In this document: positions 33,746-42,870 of the stretch, in pieces
How the letters are laid out: every line of letters starts with the position of its first letter
Position numbering within the stretch: position 1 is the stretch's first letter
Source: Bradyrhizobium iriomotense
GTDB taxonomy: Bacteria > Pseudomonadota > Alphaproteobacteria > Rhizobiales > Xanthobacteraceae
Assembly (NCBI RefSeq): GCF_018129405.1
Contig: NZ_JAFCLP010000004.1
Location: 310,001 to 374,000 of the forward strand
Reading direction: 5' to 3'
DNA length: 64,000 nucleotides
Translations under genes and position numbers: made by a program
The notes under the pieces: model-generated
What the model was told of the DNA's origin: nothing
Database searches by the model: none
The model's input: only the letters and a program-made list of their open reading frames with translations

Positions 33746-34612
33746 TTAGTCCAATACCTCCACCGTCGCGGAGCGGCCGGCGACCAGCGGCACGTTACCC
33801 GGAACATTATCCAGCGCGATGCGCACCGGCACGCGTTGCGCGAGCCGCACCCAGCTGAAGGTCGGGTTGACGTTGGCGAGCATGCTGGCGCCTTCCGCGC
33901 GATCGCGATCCTCGATGCCGGCGGCGATGCTTTCGACATGACCCGTGAGCGTGGTCTTTTCGCCCATCAGGCGGACCTGCACCCTGTCGCCGATGCGGAT
34001 ACGCGCGAGCTTAGTCTCCTCGAAATAGCCTTCCACGTGCAGCGTGTCGGTGTCGACCAGCGCCATCACGCCCTTCCCGGCCGTGACATAGGCGCCGGGG
34101 CGCAGATCCATGTTGGTGATCACGCCGTTCACGGAGGCTCGGACCTCGCTGCGGTCGAGGTTGAGCTGGGCCACGGCGCGGTCGGCGACGGCCGCATCGA
34201 AGGCCGCCTTGGCCTGCAGCTGGGTGGCCAGCACCTGCTCCTGCTTCTGCTGCGACACCGCATCGGTCGTGAGCGTGCTGTAGCGCTTCAGATCGGCATT
34301 GGCCTGGTCGAGCGTCGCCTGATGACCGGCAACCGACGCATCGGCCTGACGCAGCGCCAGCGCGAAGCGCTCGCGGTCGATCCGGAACAGAACATCGCCG
34401 CGACGGACCTTCTGGTTGTCCCTAACCAGCACCTCCGTGACGAAGCCGGAGACATCGGGCGCGACCTGGACCACGTCGGCGCGCACGCGGCCGTCTCGGG
34501 TCCAGGGCGATTCCATGTAGTAGACCCAGAGCTCGCGGCCAACGACGAGCGCGGCGACGACGGCAAGGACGGTCAGCGCGATGCGGCCGAGCCAGGCAAG
34601 ATTGCCCTTCAT
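33746..34612 (-). CDS. HlyD/EmrA-type efflux adaptor (AaeA-like)
   Basis: A 288-residue periplasmic adaptor. N-terminal membrane anchor at 8-26 (GRIALTVLAVVAALVVGREL), then YYMESPWTRDGRVRADVVQV, the biotinyl-lipoyl segment (PDVSGFVTEVLVRDNQKVRR), a coiled coil at about 85-145 (QKQEQVLATQLQAKAAFD), and the D-type barrel (LRPGAYVTAGKGVMALVD). The ATG at 34612 overlaps the DUF1656 stop by 4 nt; longer frames start inside that gene. Last gene of the MarR-FUSC-DUF1656-HlyD operon, the same set as aaeXAB for aromatic-acid efflux. Confidence 0.9.
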   Translation of the reverse strand: MKGNLAWLGRIALTVLAVVAALVVGRELWVYYMESPWTRDGRVRADVVQVAPDVSGFVTEVLVRDNQKVRRGDVLFRIDRERFALALRQADASVAGHQATLDQANADLKRYSTLTTDAVSQQKQEQVLATQLQAKAAFDAAVADRAVAQLNLDRSEVRASVNGVITNMDLRPGAYVTAGKGVMALVDTDTLHVEGYFEETKLARIRIGDRVQVRLMGEKTTLTGHVESIAAGIEDRDRAEGASMLANVNPTFSWVRLAQRVPVRIALDNVPGNVPLVAGRSATVEVLD

Positions 34613-34815
34613 GTGAGGTACTCCGAGAGATAGACGACGCCGCCGAGAAGGCAGACGAAAATCGCGAAATCGAACAGCGCGCGGTGCCAGACCAGCCGGT
34701 AGAGGTCGAAGCGTTGCATCAGCCGGCGCAGCAGCGCGCTGAGGACGTAGGCGATGATGATCCACAGCAGCAGCGCCGGCACCAGCACGCCGTAGATGTC
34801 GATCACATATCTCAT
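34609..34815 (-). CDS. DUF1656 small inner-membrane protein (AaeX-like)
   Basis: A 68-residue membrane protein with two hydrophobic segments at about 6-27 (GVLVPALLLWIIIAYVLSAL) and 46-64 (ALFDFAIFVCLLGGVVYL), separated by a basic loop with LLRRLMQRFDLYRLVWHRA. Length, topology and the position between FUSC and HlyD genes (4-nt overlap on both sides) identify DUF1656. Its role in the pump is unknown, possibly assembly. Confidence 0.88.
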   Translation of the reverse strand: MRYVIDIYGVLVPALLLWIIIAYVLSALLRRLMQRFDLYRLVWHRALFDFAIFVCLLGGVVYLSEYLT

Positions 34816-36860
34816 GCCGCAACGCTCTCTGTGCGCGGCCGATAGGCCGGCGCGTCCGGGAACAGGCCGCGGCGGATGCCGACGAGGCCGATCAGCGCGT
34901 CTTCGCGCGCACTGTCATTGGGATCCTTCACCGCCTGGGCCAGCGCCCGGTCGACGTTCGTCAGCAGCTCGCTCGGCATTCCATTCCCCGCATAGCTGCG
35001 GCAGGCCATCGCGAGCTGATCGAGCATGTCGTCGATGACGGCAATGGTGGATGCTGCAAGCCCGTAGCGGGCGCGGCGCAGGTCGATGATGTTGATGCCG
35101 ATGCGGAGCTGGGCCAGACTGTCGGCGTCGCGGCGGTCGCTCTCCGAGAGAAACGCGATACGCTGCACCAGGAGCCCGAGCCGGTGGAGCATGAGGCCGG
35201 CGAACTCCGCGCGGTCGCGCTTGCCGCGGCGTTCGGCGGCGACCGCGAGCGCCTTCCAGTTCGACAGCACCAGGCGGTTGGCGATCCATTCGGCACCCAC
35301 CCCGCGCGCGATCCGCGTCACCAGCTCGGCGATGACGACGCCGATGAAGAAGGCGACGGCGGAGTTGGCAAAGGCCGCAAAATCCGCGCTGTAGGTCGAT
35401 TGCAGCGCCAGCAGCGTCGCGGTGTTCGCCGCGAGCGCCATGCCGGTGCCCGCCGTCGCCGGCCGGCTGATCAGGAAGCCATAGAGCAGGAAGGTCGGCG
35501 CCAGCGCGACGATCAGGACCTCGATATGGGAGATCGCGGGCACCAGCGCGAACAAATAGACAGCAACGACGACGATCGCGACCAGCGACCACAGGCCGAA
35601 GCTGCGGATGAAGCGCGCCGGCTCGTCCTGTGCGGCAAAGAATGAACACGCGACCGCGGCCATCATCGGCGCCGATGCACCGTCCGGCCAACCGGTGCCG
35701 ATCCAGAACGCGCAGCTGATCAGGATGGCCGTGGCGGCGCCGGCCGCCGACCACAGCGCAAGGCCGCGATCCCTGTGGCGCGCAGGCGCGGCGCCGGCCT
35801 CGGAATGGAATGCAAGATCGAGAGCCGAGACGTTGCGGTTCTCGGCGATCGCCTCGGTCAGCTCACGGCAGTCGCGCGAGAGGTCGACGAGCTCGCGCAG
35901 CCGCGACAGCAGGCTGGTGATGATGATCCGCTCCCAGTCGGCTCTGTCGTCGAGCATCGCCTGCTGCGTCGCGATCGCGGCACGGATCCGGTTGGCCGGC
36001 TGCCGTGCGCTGACGTCGCTCACGATCCATTGCGCAAGATCATCGAGCAGCTGTCTCAGCTCGGGCTGCCGTCTCAAGGCTTCCTCGCCCAGTGCGGCCA
36101 GTCGATCCTCGATCGAAGCGATCACCGGCAGCAGCGTCAACATCCGAAGCCGGATTTCGCCAAGGCCCGTCACCGCGTTGCGGTCGGTCAGCCGGTCATA
36201 GGCAAGATGGGTGGAGAGCGTGTCGATCTCGACGATATCGGTCGCGAGCTTGAGGCGCTTGCCGCGGCGGGTCTCCTTGGTGCCCTCGCGCAGCAGCACG
36301 ACCTGGCTGAGACGGCGCGCGTCCGATAGCCAGGTGTCGACGCGGTGGGCGACCGCAGGCGCGACGCTGCGAGGAAAGACGATCGTCGAGACCAGGCTGG
36401 CACAGATGATGCCGAGCGAGATCTCCTCGAGCCTCGCCACCGCGGTATCGAAGATGGCGCCGGGTTCGGAGACCGCCGGGAAACCGATCAGCGCCACCGT
36501 GTATCCGGCCAGCATGAACACATAGCTGCGCGGCGTGCCGTCGAGCAACGACAGATAGAGACAAAGCCCGACCCAGAGCGCAATGGCGAGGCAGAGCAGC
36601 TCCGGCGCGTCGATCAGGTTCGGCACCAGCGCCACCGTCATGACGGCACCGACCAGCGTGCCCATCACGCGGAAGAACGCTTTCGAGCTGGTTGCCCCCG
36701 CCAGCGGCTGCGAGGTGATATAGACGGTCGCCATCGCCCAATAGGGCCGCGGCAGGTCCATCGCGAGCGCGATGACGAGCGCCAGCATCGACGCGGCGAA
36801 CGTCTTCAAAGCAAAGATGAGGTCCGCGTGGCGGACCAGGAACGGCTCATCTGCGCGCAT
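34812..36860 (-). CDS. FUSC-family efflux permease (AaeB-like)
   Basis: A 682-residue inner-membrane protein of the fusaric-acid-resistance/aromatic-acid-exporter family. It has two blocks of hydrophobic helices (about 13-165 and 365-515) separated by a soluble helical domain, as expected. Family features: FALKTFAASMLALVIALAMD followed by LPRPYWAMATVYITSQPLAG near the N-terminus, and TGWPDGASAPMMAAVACSFFA opening the second block. It exports weak aromatic acids or similar compounds together with the adaptor. It starts 2 nt after the MarR stop. Confidence 0.9.
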   Translation of the reverse strand: MRADEPFLVRHADLIFALKTFAASMLALVIALAMDLPRPYWAMATVYITSQPLAGATSSKAFFRVMGTLVGAVMTVALVPNLIDAPELLCLAIALWVGLCLYLSLLDGTPRSYVFMLAGYTVALIGFPAVSEPGAIFDTAVARLEEISLGIICASLVSTIVFPRSVAPAVAHRVDTWLSDARRLSQVVLLREGTKETRRGKRLKLATDIVEIDTLSTHLAYDRLTDRNAVTGLGEIRLRMLTLLPVIASIEDRLAALGEEALRRQPELRQLLDDLAQWIVSDVSARQPANRIRAAIATQQAMLDDRADWERIIITSLLSRLRELVDLSRDCRELTEAIAENRNVSALDLAFHSEAGAAPARHRDRGLALWSAAGAATAILISCAFWIGTGWPDGASAPMMAAVACSFFAAQDEPARFIRSFGLWSLVAIVVVAVYLFALVPAISHIEVLIVALAPTFLLYGFLISRPATAGTGMALAANTATLLALQSTYSADFAAFANSAVAFFIGVVIAELVTRIARGVGAEWIANRLVLSNWKALAVAAERRGKRDRAEFAGLMLHRLGLLVQRIAFLSESDRRDADSLAQLRIGINIIDLRRARYGLAASTIAVIDDMLDQLAMACRSYAGNGMPSELLTNVDRALAQAVKDPNDSAREDALIGLVGIRRGLFPDAPAYRPRTESVAA

Positions 36861-36862
36861 GG

Positions 36863-37336
36863 CTATTTCGCCTCGAGACCAATCTTGGCGTCTTGCAGGC
36901 GACCGGCCCGCTGTTCGATGCGCTGAAGAGTGTCGAATGTTATCGCAAGTTCCTCGGGCCCGATATCCTTCAGCAGGCTGGCCCGCACCCGGCGCAGCAC
37001 CCGGTTGGTCTCTTCGACCTTGGCCGCGCCTGCTCTCGTCAGATGTAACGTTCTGGCACGACGATCGGTGGGATCTTCCCGGCGTTCGACCAGACCCTCG
37101 GCCTGAAGCAGATCGATCAGGCGCACCAGCGACGGCCCCTCGATGCCGAGTTCATCCGCGAGCACGCCTTGCCGGACATTCTCGCCCTGGCGCGACAGCA
37201 CCAGAAGCGGAATCGCGGTCGCATAGGACAGGCCGTGCTCGGACAGCGCAGAATCCGACTCGCGCCGCCACATCCGGCCCAGGCGCGCGATGAGCCGGCC
37301 GATTTCGGCGTGGATATGAGCCTGCGACGGAGCCAT
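36863..37336 (-). CDS. MarR family regulator of the FUSC efflux operon
   Basis: A 157-residue MarR protein with a winged helix at about 50-110: VLADELGIEGPSLVRLIDLL followed by the wing REDPTDRRARTLHLT. First gene of the efflux operon, so the repressor is produced with the pump. There is no Shine-Dalgarno before ATG 37336; the -10 element ends 6 nt upstream, which predicts a leaderless mRNA. The ligand is probably an aromatic acid. Confidence 0.9.
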   Translation of the reverse strand: MAPSQAHIHAEIGRLIARLGRMWRRESDSALSEHGLSYATAIPLLVLSRQGENVRQGVLADELGIEGPSLVRLIDLLQAEGLVERREDPTDRRARTLHLTRAGAAKVEETNRVLRRVRASLLKDIGPEELAITFDTLQRIEQRAGRLQDAKIGLEAK

Positions 37337-37341
37337 CCAAA

Positions 37342-37371
37342 TTAGATAGGAGACTATCTAATAGTTCGCAA
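37342..37371 (-). promoter_or_regulatory. Promoter and perfect MarR operator
   Basis: TTAGATAG-GAGA-CTATCTAA at 37342-37361 has perfect 8-bp arms. On the minus strand TTGCGA (37371-37366) and TATCTA (37348-37343) are 17 bp apart, and the palindrome covers the -10 element and most of the spacer. The predicted transcription start is at or within a base or two of the A of ATG 37336. Confidence 0.75.
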
Positions 37372-37477
37372 TCATAAGCCGATCACGAAGTGGCGACCGG
37401 GTCTCGGCGGCTTCTGGTGGAGTTCCCGAACGCCGGCGTGCCGCCGGAGCGACACGCCGCGCGCGAGCGCCCTCGCC

Positions 37478-38386
37478 TCAGTTCACCACGTAGATATCAG
37501 GATCGGCGCTCGAGCTCGGCTTCTTGAAAGCGTTGCGCAAGGCAGGCGACATCGGGACGTTGTAGTTGAGACCGTTCGGCGGAGTCGGCGATTCCAGCCA
37601 CTTCCGGTAGAGCACCTCGATCTCCGGACTCGCATAGAGCTCTGCGGTAGCGCGATCGGCGAGCGCCTTGAACGGCGCGTCCTCCCTCCGCAGCATGATG
37701 CCGTAGGGCTCGGGCTTGGAGAACGTCTCCTCGCTGATCATGAACGCTTGCGGCTCCTTCGAGCGCGCGATCGCGACGGCGAGCTGGACGTCGTCGAGCG
37801 CGTAGGCTTGGGCCCGGTCGGTCTCCAGCAACAGGAAGGCCTCGGCCTGGTCCTTGGCCGGCATGATGTTGATGCCGAGATTGCGCTCGGTGTTGACCTT
37901 GGCGAGCTGCGTCAGGTTGACCGAGCCGGCCACCGCCGTGACCGCCTTGCCCTTGAGATCGTCGATGGTTTTGATGTTCGCGGCCTTCCTGGCCGCGAAC
38001 CGCGTCGCGCTGAGGAAATGCGTGTTGGTGAAGGCGACCTGCTTCTGGCGGTCGGCGTTGTTGGTGGTCGCCGAGCAATGCAGGTCGAGCGTGCCGTTCA
38101 CCATCAGCGGGATGCGGTTCGACGACGTCACCGCGAGAGTCTCGACGGAAATGTCGGGCATGTTGAGCTGCCTCTTCACGGCATCGACGATCCTGAGGCA
38201 GATGTCCATGGCGAAGCCGACCGGCTTCTGGTTGCCGTCGAGATAGCTGAACGGGACCGAGGCTTCCTGATAGCCCAGCGTGATCTTCCTGGTCTCCTTC
38301 ACCTTCTGAAGCGTGCCGGTGAGGTCTTCGGCTGAAGCTGCGCCGGCAAGACATGTCACGGCCAAAAGAATGGTGGGAAGACGCAT
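37478..38386 (-). CDS. Periplasmic amino-acid-type solute-binding protein (family 3)
   Basis: A 302-residue ABC binding protein with a signal peptide (LPTILLAVTCLAGAASA). Mature start EDLTGTLQKVKETRKITLGY; the SBP_bac_3 core is visible in PFSYLDGNQKPVGFAMDICL, NRIPLMVNGTLDLHCSATTN and DLKGKAVTAVAGSVNLTQLA. It resembles glutamate/aspartate GltI-type proteins. No permease or ATPase gene is adjacent, so it is an orphan. GGAG lies seven nt before ATG 38386. It has its own upstream gap of about 140 bp. Confidence 0.88.
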   Translation of the reverse strand: MRLPTILLAVTCLAGAASAEDLTGTLQKVKETRKITLGYQEASVPFSYLDGNQKPVGFAMDICLRIVDAVKRQLNMPDISVETLAVTSSNRIPLMVNGTLDLHCSATTNNADRQKQVAFTNTHFLSATRFAARKAANIKTIDDLKGKAVTAVAGSVNLTQLAKVNTERNLGINIMPAKDQAEAFLLLETDRAQAYALDDVQLAVAIARSKEPQAFMISEETFSKPEPYGIMLRREDAPFKALADRATAELYASPEIEVLYRKWLESPTPPNGLNYNVPMSPALRNAFKKPSSSADPDIYVVN

Positions 38387-38527
38387 CGGAGGGCTCCTCA
38401 AGGGGGTCATCGACTGGTGTCGAGACGCAATCGCGGAGCTGATAGCGCATAGATGCAACGGGCGCCAGACGAGGCAGGGTTTACCAGCTATCGCCTTTTT
38501 ATATACATCCGGTCGAGGACCGGCGCC

Positions 38528-39961
38528 TCATTGACAGGTCAGCTGCTGCTCGAACCAGCCGCTTAGCCGATCCGACAGGGGCCGCCACATAAGCTGGAAG
38601 CTTTCGAGCTTGCCGACATTGGCGCGGTACATGTCCCGCAACTCCCGCTCGATGGCCGGCAGGTCGATGCCCACGCAGACCCCGTCCCGCGCGACCGTCT
38701 TGCCGGCGACGACGACCTCCTTCACCAGGGACGCGTTTCCGCGCGCAAACAGCAGCGCCATGGGATCGACCGGCATGATCTTGTCGCGGTCGAGTCGGTC
38801 GAGATCAATCACGACGTAGTCGGCCGGGTTGCCGGCAGCGAGCTCGCCGTTGCCGGGCGCGCCGGTGGCGCGGCGTCCGTTGCAGATGGCGAGCGAAAAC
38901 ATTTCGGCCGGCGTCCATGTCGCCTTGAAGCCGAGACCGCCATGGGCCAACTGCACCAGCCGCATCTCGCGCAAAATGTCGTCGTCCTCGTCAAGCGCCA
39001 GCCCGTCGACGCCGACGGCGATGGCGCAGCCGCATTTGTGCGCGGCGGCGATCGGCGCGAGCCCGGAGCGCAGATGCATGTTCGAGCTGAAATTGGTGAC
39101 GATGCGCGCGCCGGAGGCCGCGATCATCTCGAGCTCGTCGGGACGGGCGTGGATGCAATGCGCCAGCGTCAGCCGTTCCGAGAGGAAGCCCACATCGCGC
39201 AGCCAGCGCACCATGTCCGGAAAATTCTGATCGGCCCAGGCGCGCTGGTACACGGTTTCCAGGAGATGCATGTGGATGCGGCGGCCGGTCCGCGCGGAGT
39301 TCTCCGCCACGGCCTCGAGCAGCGGCTTCGAGCACCATTGCACGCCGGCAGGCCCGAGCTGCACGTCGACCATCGGTCCGGCGATGGCCGCGGCAATGGC
39401 ATCGGTCAGCTCGATATACGCTTTGGGCGGCATCGGCGCGCGGACGAAGAGATCTTCGATGGTCTTGCGGTCGTCGCCCGATAGTCCCGAGAGCACCGGC
39501 TCGGCATCGCCGTAGACGACCGGATTCTGGTCGCGCACCGCAAGCGCAAAGGCAATCCGGATACCGACGTCGGACGCAGCCTTCGCGATGGCGTTGGCCT
39601 CGTCGACCAGCGGCATCGTCCCGCTCGGGCGCGTGTAGTGCACCATCATGGCCGCGCAGCCGGCCCTGGCCGAACGGGCCAAGGCAGAGGCCGCAGCGAG
39701 GTAGGGATCGACGGGCGTGCCGAGCGCGGTGCGCAGGATCCAGCTTTCCAGGGGCATGCCGACCGCACCGAAGGACGAGGCTGTGGCGCGGGCGTGGTCG
39801 TGGGCGTTGACGAACGCCGGAATGACGAAAGAGCGAGGCCCCGGCCCCGCTCCTTCCGAGATATCGGTGATGACGCCGCCATCGTGCCGCAGCACGACAT
39901 TGTCGCTGACGGCGCGGTCGGGGCCACGGAACAGGCTGGTTGCCGAAATCTCCGTGGCCAT
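38528..39961 (-). CDS. Amidohydrolase (TrzA/AtzA/SsnA-like)
   Basis: A 477-residue metal-dependent deaminase or hydrolase. The metal site opens with VNAHDHARATASSFGAVG (HxH), with His in MHLLETVYQR and LTLAHCIHARPDELE and the Asp in GVDGLALDEDDDILRE. SSA-type groups in this family deaminate or dechlorinate N-heterocycles. GGAG eight nt upstream supports ATG 39961. Last gene of a minus-strand ABC operon whose leader carries TGCATGCA. Probable role: hydrolysis of an imported N-containing ring or amide. Confidence 0.85.
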   Translation of the reverse strand: MATEISATSLFRGPDRAVSDNVVLRHDGGVITDISEGAGPGPRSFVIPAFVNAHDHARATASSFGAVGMPLESWILRTALGTPVDPYLAAASALARSARAGCAAMMVHYTRPSGTMPLVDEANAIAKAASDVGIRIAFALAVRDQNPVVYGDAEPVLSGLSGDDRKTIEDLFVRAPMPPKAYIELTDAIAAAIAGPMVDVQLGPAGVQWCSKPLLEAVAENSARTGRRIHMHLLETVYQRAWADQNFPDMVRWLRDVGFLSERLTLAHCIHARPDELEMIAASGARIVTNFSSNMHLRSGLAPIAAAHKCGCAIAVGVDGLALDEDDDILREMRLVQLAHGGLGFKATWTPAEMFSLAICNGRRATGAPGNGELAAGNPADYVVIDLDRLDRDKIMPVDPMALLFARGNASLVKEVVVAGKTVARDGVCVGIDLPAIERELRDMYRANVGKLESFQLMWRPLSDRLSGWFEQQLTCQ

Positions 39962-39977
39962 GACCGTTTCTCCAAAT

Positions 39978-41003
39978 TTAGTTGGCAGTATACACCAGCT
40001 CCCGCTCCGCGCGCGGCGGCAAGAATTCGCGCGAGAACACCTCTGCCGGCGTCGGGGCGCGGGCAAGCTGATAGCCCTCGACCACGATGCCGATGGCGCG
40101 GGTCATGCGCTCGTCCTTGATGTCACCGATGCCGATCTCCTTCATCTCCGGCGAGACGATCAGCTTCTCGAAGGAATATTGCAGCCGACGCTTCTCGACA
40201 TCGGCATTGATCAGGTTGTCGTAGTTCAGCGCCGCCTTCATGCCGGCATTCTGGTCCTTGGCGACCGCGATTGCGCCCTTGTTGATGGCACGCACCAGGC
40301 CCGCGACGGCCTTCGGGTTTGACGCCATAAGCTTGCGGGAGACCATCACGCCGTTGGAATAGAGATCGAGGCCGTACTCACCGAACGAGAACCATTTGAA
40401 ATCCTTGTCCGGGTCCTGGCGGTTCAGCACCAGGTTGAAATAGCTGGTGATGTTGAAGACGAGGGCTGCATCGATGTCGCCCTTGATCAGCATCGGCTCC
40501 TGGAGGTTCGGCGCCATGTTGGAGATCTTGATCTTCTCGCCGTCGAGCCCGTTCTTGCGTGTGAATACCGGCAGAAGGCGCGTCGTCGGCGTACCCTGCG
40601 CACCGCCAAGGGTATGACCTTCGAAATCCTTGATGGTGTTGATGCCGCTGGTCTTCTTGGCGACGATCGCGAACGGCGGCTGGTTCCACATCATGTAGAC
40701 CATGACGGGCGCCTCCTGCGGCTTGGTGGAAGCGTTCTGGATGATGGCGTTGACGTCGCCGAAACCGGCATCATAGGCGCCGGACATGACACGCGTGACG
40801 GTGGCGCCGGAGCCCTCGCCCTGGTCGATGACGACGTTGAGGCCTTCTTCTTTGAAAAACCCGTTGTCCTTGGCGTAGAAGAACGCGGCGTCGCTGCCTT
40901 GAGTCTTCCAGCCCAGCGTGAACTTGATCGTGGTTTCCTCGGCGATGGCGGCGCCCGCGGACAGCGCCAATCCCAGCAGCGCGGCAGTTACTTTTCTCAA
41001 CAT
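39978..41003 (-). CDS. ABC transporter substrate-binding protein (NMT1/SsuA type)
   Basis: A 341-residue periplasmic binding protein with signal peptide VTAALLGLALSAGAAIA. NMT1/THI5-like features: FTLGWKTQGSDAAFFYAKDN, GFFKEEGLNVVIDQGEGSGA and VKIS-type inter-domain strands; DAGFGDVNAIIQNAS. Such proteins bind pyrimidines, sulfonates or similar. It is followed by the amidohydrolase 16 nt later and preceded by the permease, so the ligand is likely that enzyme's substrate. Confidence 0.9.
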   Translation of the reverse strand: MLRKVTAALLGLALSAGAAIAEETTIKFTLGWKTQGSDAAFFYAKDNGFFKEEGLNVVIDQGEGSGATVTRVMSGAYDAGFGDVNAIIQNASTKPQEAPVMVYMMWNQPPFAIVAKKTSGINTIKDFEGHTLGGAQGTPTTRLLPVFTRKNGLDGEKIKISNMAPNLQEPMLIKGDIDAALVFNITSYFNLVLNRQDPDKDFKWFSFGEYGLDLYSNGVMVSRKLMASNPKAVAGLVRAINKGAIAVAKDQNAGMKAALNYDNLINADVEKRRLQYSFEKLIVSPEMKEIGIGDIKDERMTRAIGIVVEGYQLARAPTPAEVFSREFLPPRAERELVYTAN

Positions 41004-41042
41004 CGAGACCTCCTCAGCTTCGTTGCGTGACGGTTTGGAAAA

Positions 41043-41819
41043 TCAGGTGGCGATCACGTCGTTCTTGCGCGTGGCCCAGCCGGTGACCTGCCCTTCGATC
41101 AGCGAGAACACGACGTAGAGCGCGACGCCGAGCCCGGCGAGCACGAACAGGCCGGCGAACACCAGCGGCACGTTGAAATTGGAGGATGCGGTCATCATGA
41201 CGTTGCCGATGCCGCGGTTGGAGGCGACGGTCTCCGACAGCACCGCGCCGACGAAGGCGTAGGAGATCGCGACCTTCAGCGACGCGAAGAAGAACGGCAT
41301 GGTCCTGGGCAGGCCGACATTCCAGAGGATGTCGAGCTTGCTGGCGCCGAGCGCCTTCAAGACGTCCTCGAGCTCGGGCTCGGTGGTAGCTAAGCCCGTC
41401 GCGATGTTGACGACGATCGGGAAGAAGCAGATCGACAGCGCGGTCAGCACCGCCGGCACGGTGCCGGAGCCGAACCACAGCACGAAGATCGGCACCACCG
41501 CGACCTTGGGGATCGAGGAGAAGCCGATCAGCAGCGGATAGCAGGTGTCATAAGCCGTCTTCGAGACACCGATGATCGCGCCGAGGGCGACGCCGAGCGC
41601 AACGCCGAGTACGAAGCCGAACATGGTGGTGGCGAGCGTCTGCACGATATGCGGCCACAGCACCGGGAAGCGCTGAAACAAGGTCACAAAAACCTGCGAG
41701 GGCCGCGGCAGCACCAGGTCGGACATGCCCGTCATCAGACAGAACAATTCCCAGGCGACGAAGAACAGCACGATCAGCCCCGCCGACCACGCCTTCTGCC
41801 TGATATCGATCCCGAACAT
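41043..41819 (-). CDS. ABC transporter permease (SsuC/TauC type)
   Basis: A 258-residue inner-membrane permease with six hydrophobic segments and the EAA-type loop with GVSKTAYDTCYPLLIGFSSIPKV and LEDVLKALGASKLDILWNVG (EAA motif near 150-170). It joins the binding protein and ATPase as an importer. Its ATG (41819) overlaps the ATPase stop by one base. Confidence 0.9.
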   Translation of the reverse strand: MFGIDIRQKAWSAGLIVLFFVAWELFCLMTGMSDLVLPRPSQVFVTLFQRFPVLWPHIVQTLATTMFGFVLGVALGVALGAIIGVSKTAYDTCYPLLIGFSSIPKVAVVPIFVLWFGSGTVPAVLTALSICFFPIVVNIATGLATTEPELEDVLKALGASKLDILWNVGLPRTMPFFFASLKVAISYAFVGAVLSETVASNRGIGNVMMTASSNFNVPLVFAGLFVLAGLGVALYVVFSLIEGQVTGWATRKNDVIAT

Positions 41820-42682
41820 CAGCCTGCCCCCTGCTCAGCCGCGCTGCGCGCATCCTCGATGAAAGCGCGCAGCTTCTGGTTCAGCGCGACGAAATCCGGC
41901 TCGAAGGTCATCGCAACCGTGCGCGGCCGTGCGAACTCGACGCGGCTGTCGTCGAGGATGCGGCCGGGACGCGCGCTCATCACGCAGATGCGGCTGGCAA
42001 GGAAGCCGGCCTCGCGCAGATCGTGGGTGACCAGCAGCACGGTCGGCTTGTGCGTCATCCAGAGGTTCTGGAGGATCGCCCACAGTTCCTCGCGGGTGAA
42101 CTGGTCGAGCGCGCCGAAGGGCTCGTCCAGCAGCAGCATGCGCGGCTCGTGGATCAGCGCGCGGCAGAGATTGGCGCGCTGAAGCATGCCGCCGGAGAGC
42201 TGCCAGGGATAACGGCTGCCAAATCCCTTGAGGCCGACCTGCTCCAGCAGCGCGTTGGCCTTGTCGCGGAATTCGGTCTTGCGCAGCCTGCGGAAGTTCG
42301 AGCGGAACGGCTCGACGATCTTCAGCGGCAGCATGATGTTCCGCTCGATCGTCATCCACGGCAGCATGGTCGGGTTCTGGAACGCCATGCCGACCCGCAT
42401 CGCCCGCGCCGCGACCTCGCGGCCGCCGACGATGACGACGCCGCTGGTCGGCTGCACCAGGCCGCTGACGAGACGCAGAATGGTCGATTTGCCGCATCCG
42501 GACGGGCCGACCAGTGCGACAAACTCGCCGTCGGCGATCCTCAAGCTGGTCTTCGACAGTGCGGGCACGGCGCGGTCGTCGCGTCCGAAGGTCACGGAGG
42601 CCTCGGACAGCTCGATGGCGGTCGCGGCAGCGCCTTCCGGAACGGGCTGGCCGTCAAACTGGGCGTTGGGTTGCATGCGCAT
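41819..42682 (-). CDS. ABC transporter ATP-binding protein (SsuB/TauB type)
   Basis: A 287-residue ATPase. Walker A GPSGCGKST, Q-loop VGMAFQNPTMLPW, ABC signature QLSGGMLQRANLCRALIH, Walker B LLLDEPFGALDQFT and the H-loop LLVTHDLREAGFLA. The family is the nitrate/sulfonate/taurine importer group. Start is ATG 42682 or 42676; the longer frame to 42736 has a non-homologous N-terminus. First gene of the ABC-amidohydrolase operon, 12 nt downstream of a TGCATGCA site. Confidence 0.9.
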   Translation of the reverse strand: MRMQPNAQFDGQPVPEGAAATAIELSEASVTFGRDDRAVPALSKTSLRIADGEFVALVGPSGCGKSTILRLVSGLVQPTSGVVIVGGREVAARAMRVGMAFQNPTMLPWMTIERNIMLPLKIVEPFRSNFRRLRKTEFRDKANALLEQVGLKGFGSRYPWQLSGGMLQRANLCRALIHEPRMLLLDEPFGALDQFTREELWAILQNLWMTHKPTVLLVTHDLREAGFLASRICVMSARPGRILDDSRVEFARPRTVAMTFEPDFVALNQKLRAFIEDARSAAEQGAG

Positions 42683-42693
42683 CACAGCAAAAG

Positions 42694-42701
42694 TGCATGC
42701 A
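42694..42701. promoter_or_regulatory. TGCATGCA site 1, leader of the ABC-amidohydrolase operon
   Basis: Palindrome TGCATGCA preceded by AAAAG, 12 nt upstream of ATG 42682. An octamer with the same 5' A-tract occurs before the GntR gene and before the second amidohydrolase; see the matching entries. Confidence 0.55.
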
Positions 42702-42797
42702 AGCTGGATGCCAGCCCTCACCGCCCGTAAAATCAACGGCCTGGCGAAATCCCGCGCCCAATGGCCGGATTCGATTTAGGCAGTCCGGACCCCAAAC

Positions 42798-42805
42798 TGC
42801 ATGCA
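42798..42805. promoter_or_regulatory. TGCATGCA site 2, upstream of the GntR gene
   Basis: AAAC-TGCATGCA-ATTGG, 66-73 nt before the GntR start. Site 1 lies 97 bp away in the same divergent region, so one regulator could cover both promoters. Confidence 0.55.
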
Positions 42806-42870
42806 ATTGGAGCGCGGAATTGGCGCGAGCCTGTGCTAAGGAGTGGTGTCACCTCCTATGGGATTCGCCG

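Noticed and set aside
42671-42680. TTGCATGCGC next to the ATPase start as a fourth TGCATGCA site
   Set aside because: Only the GCATGC core matches and it overlaps the start codons; kept out of the motif count.
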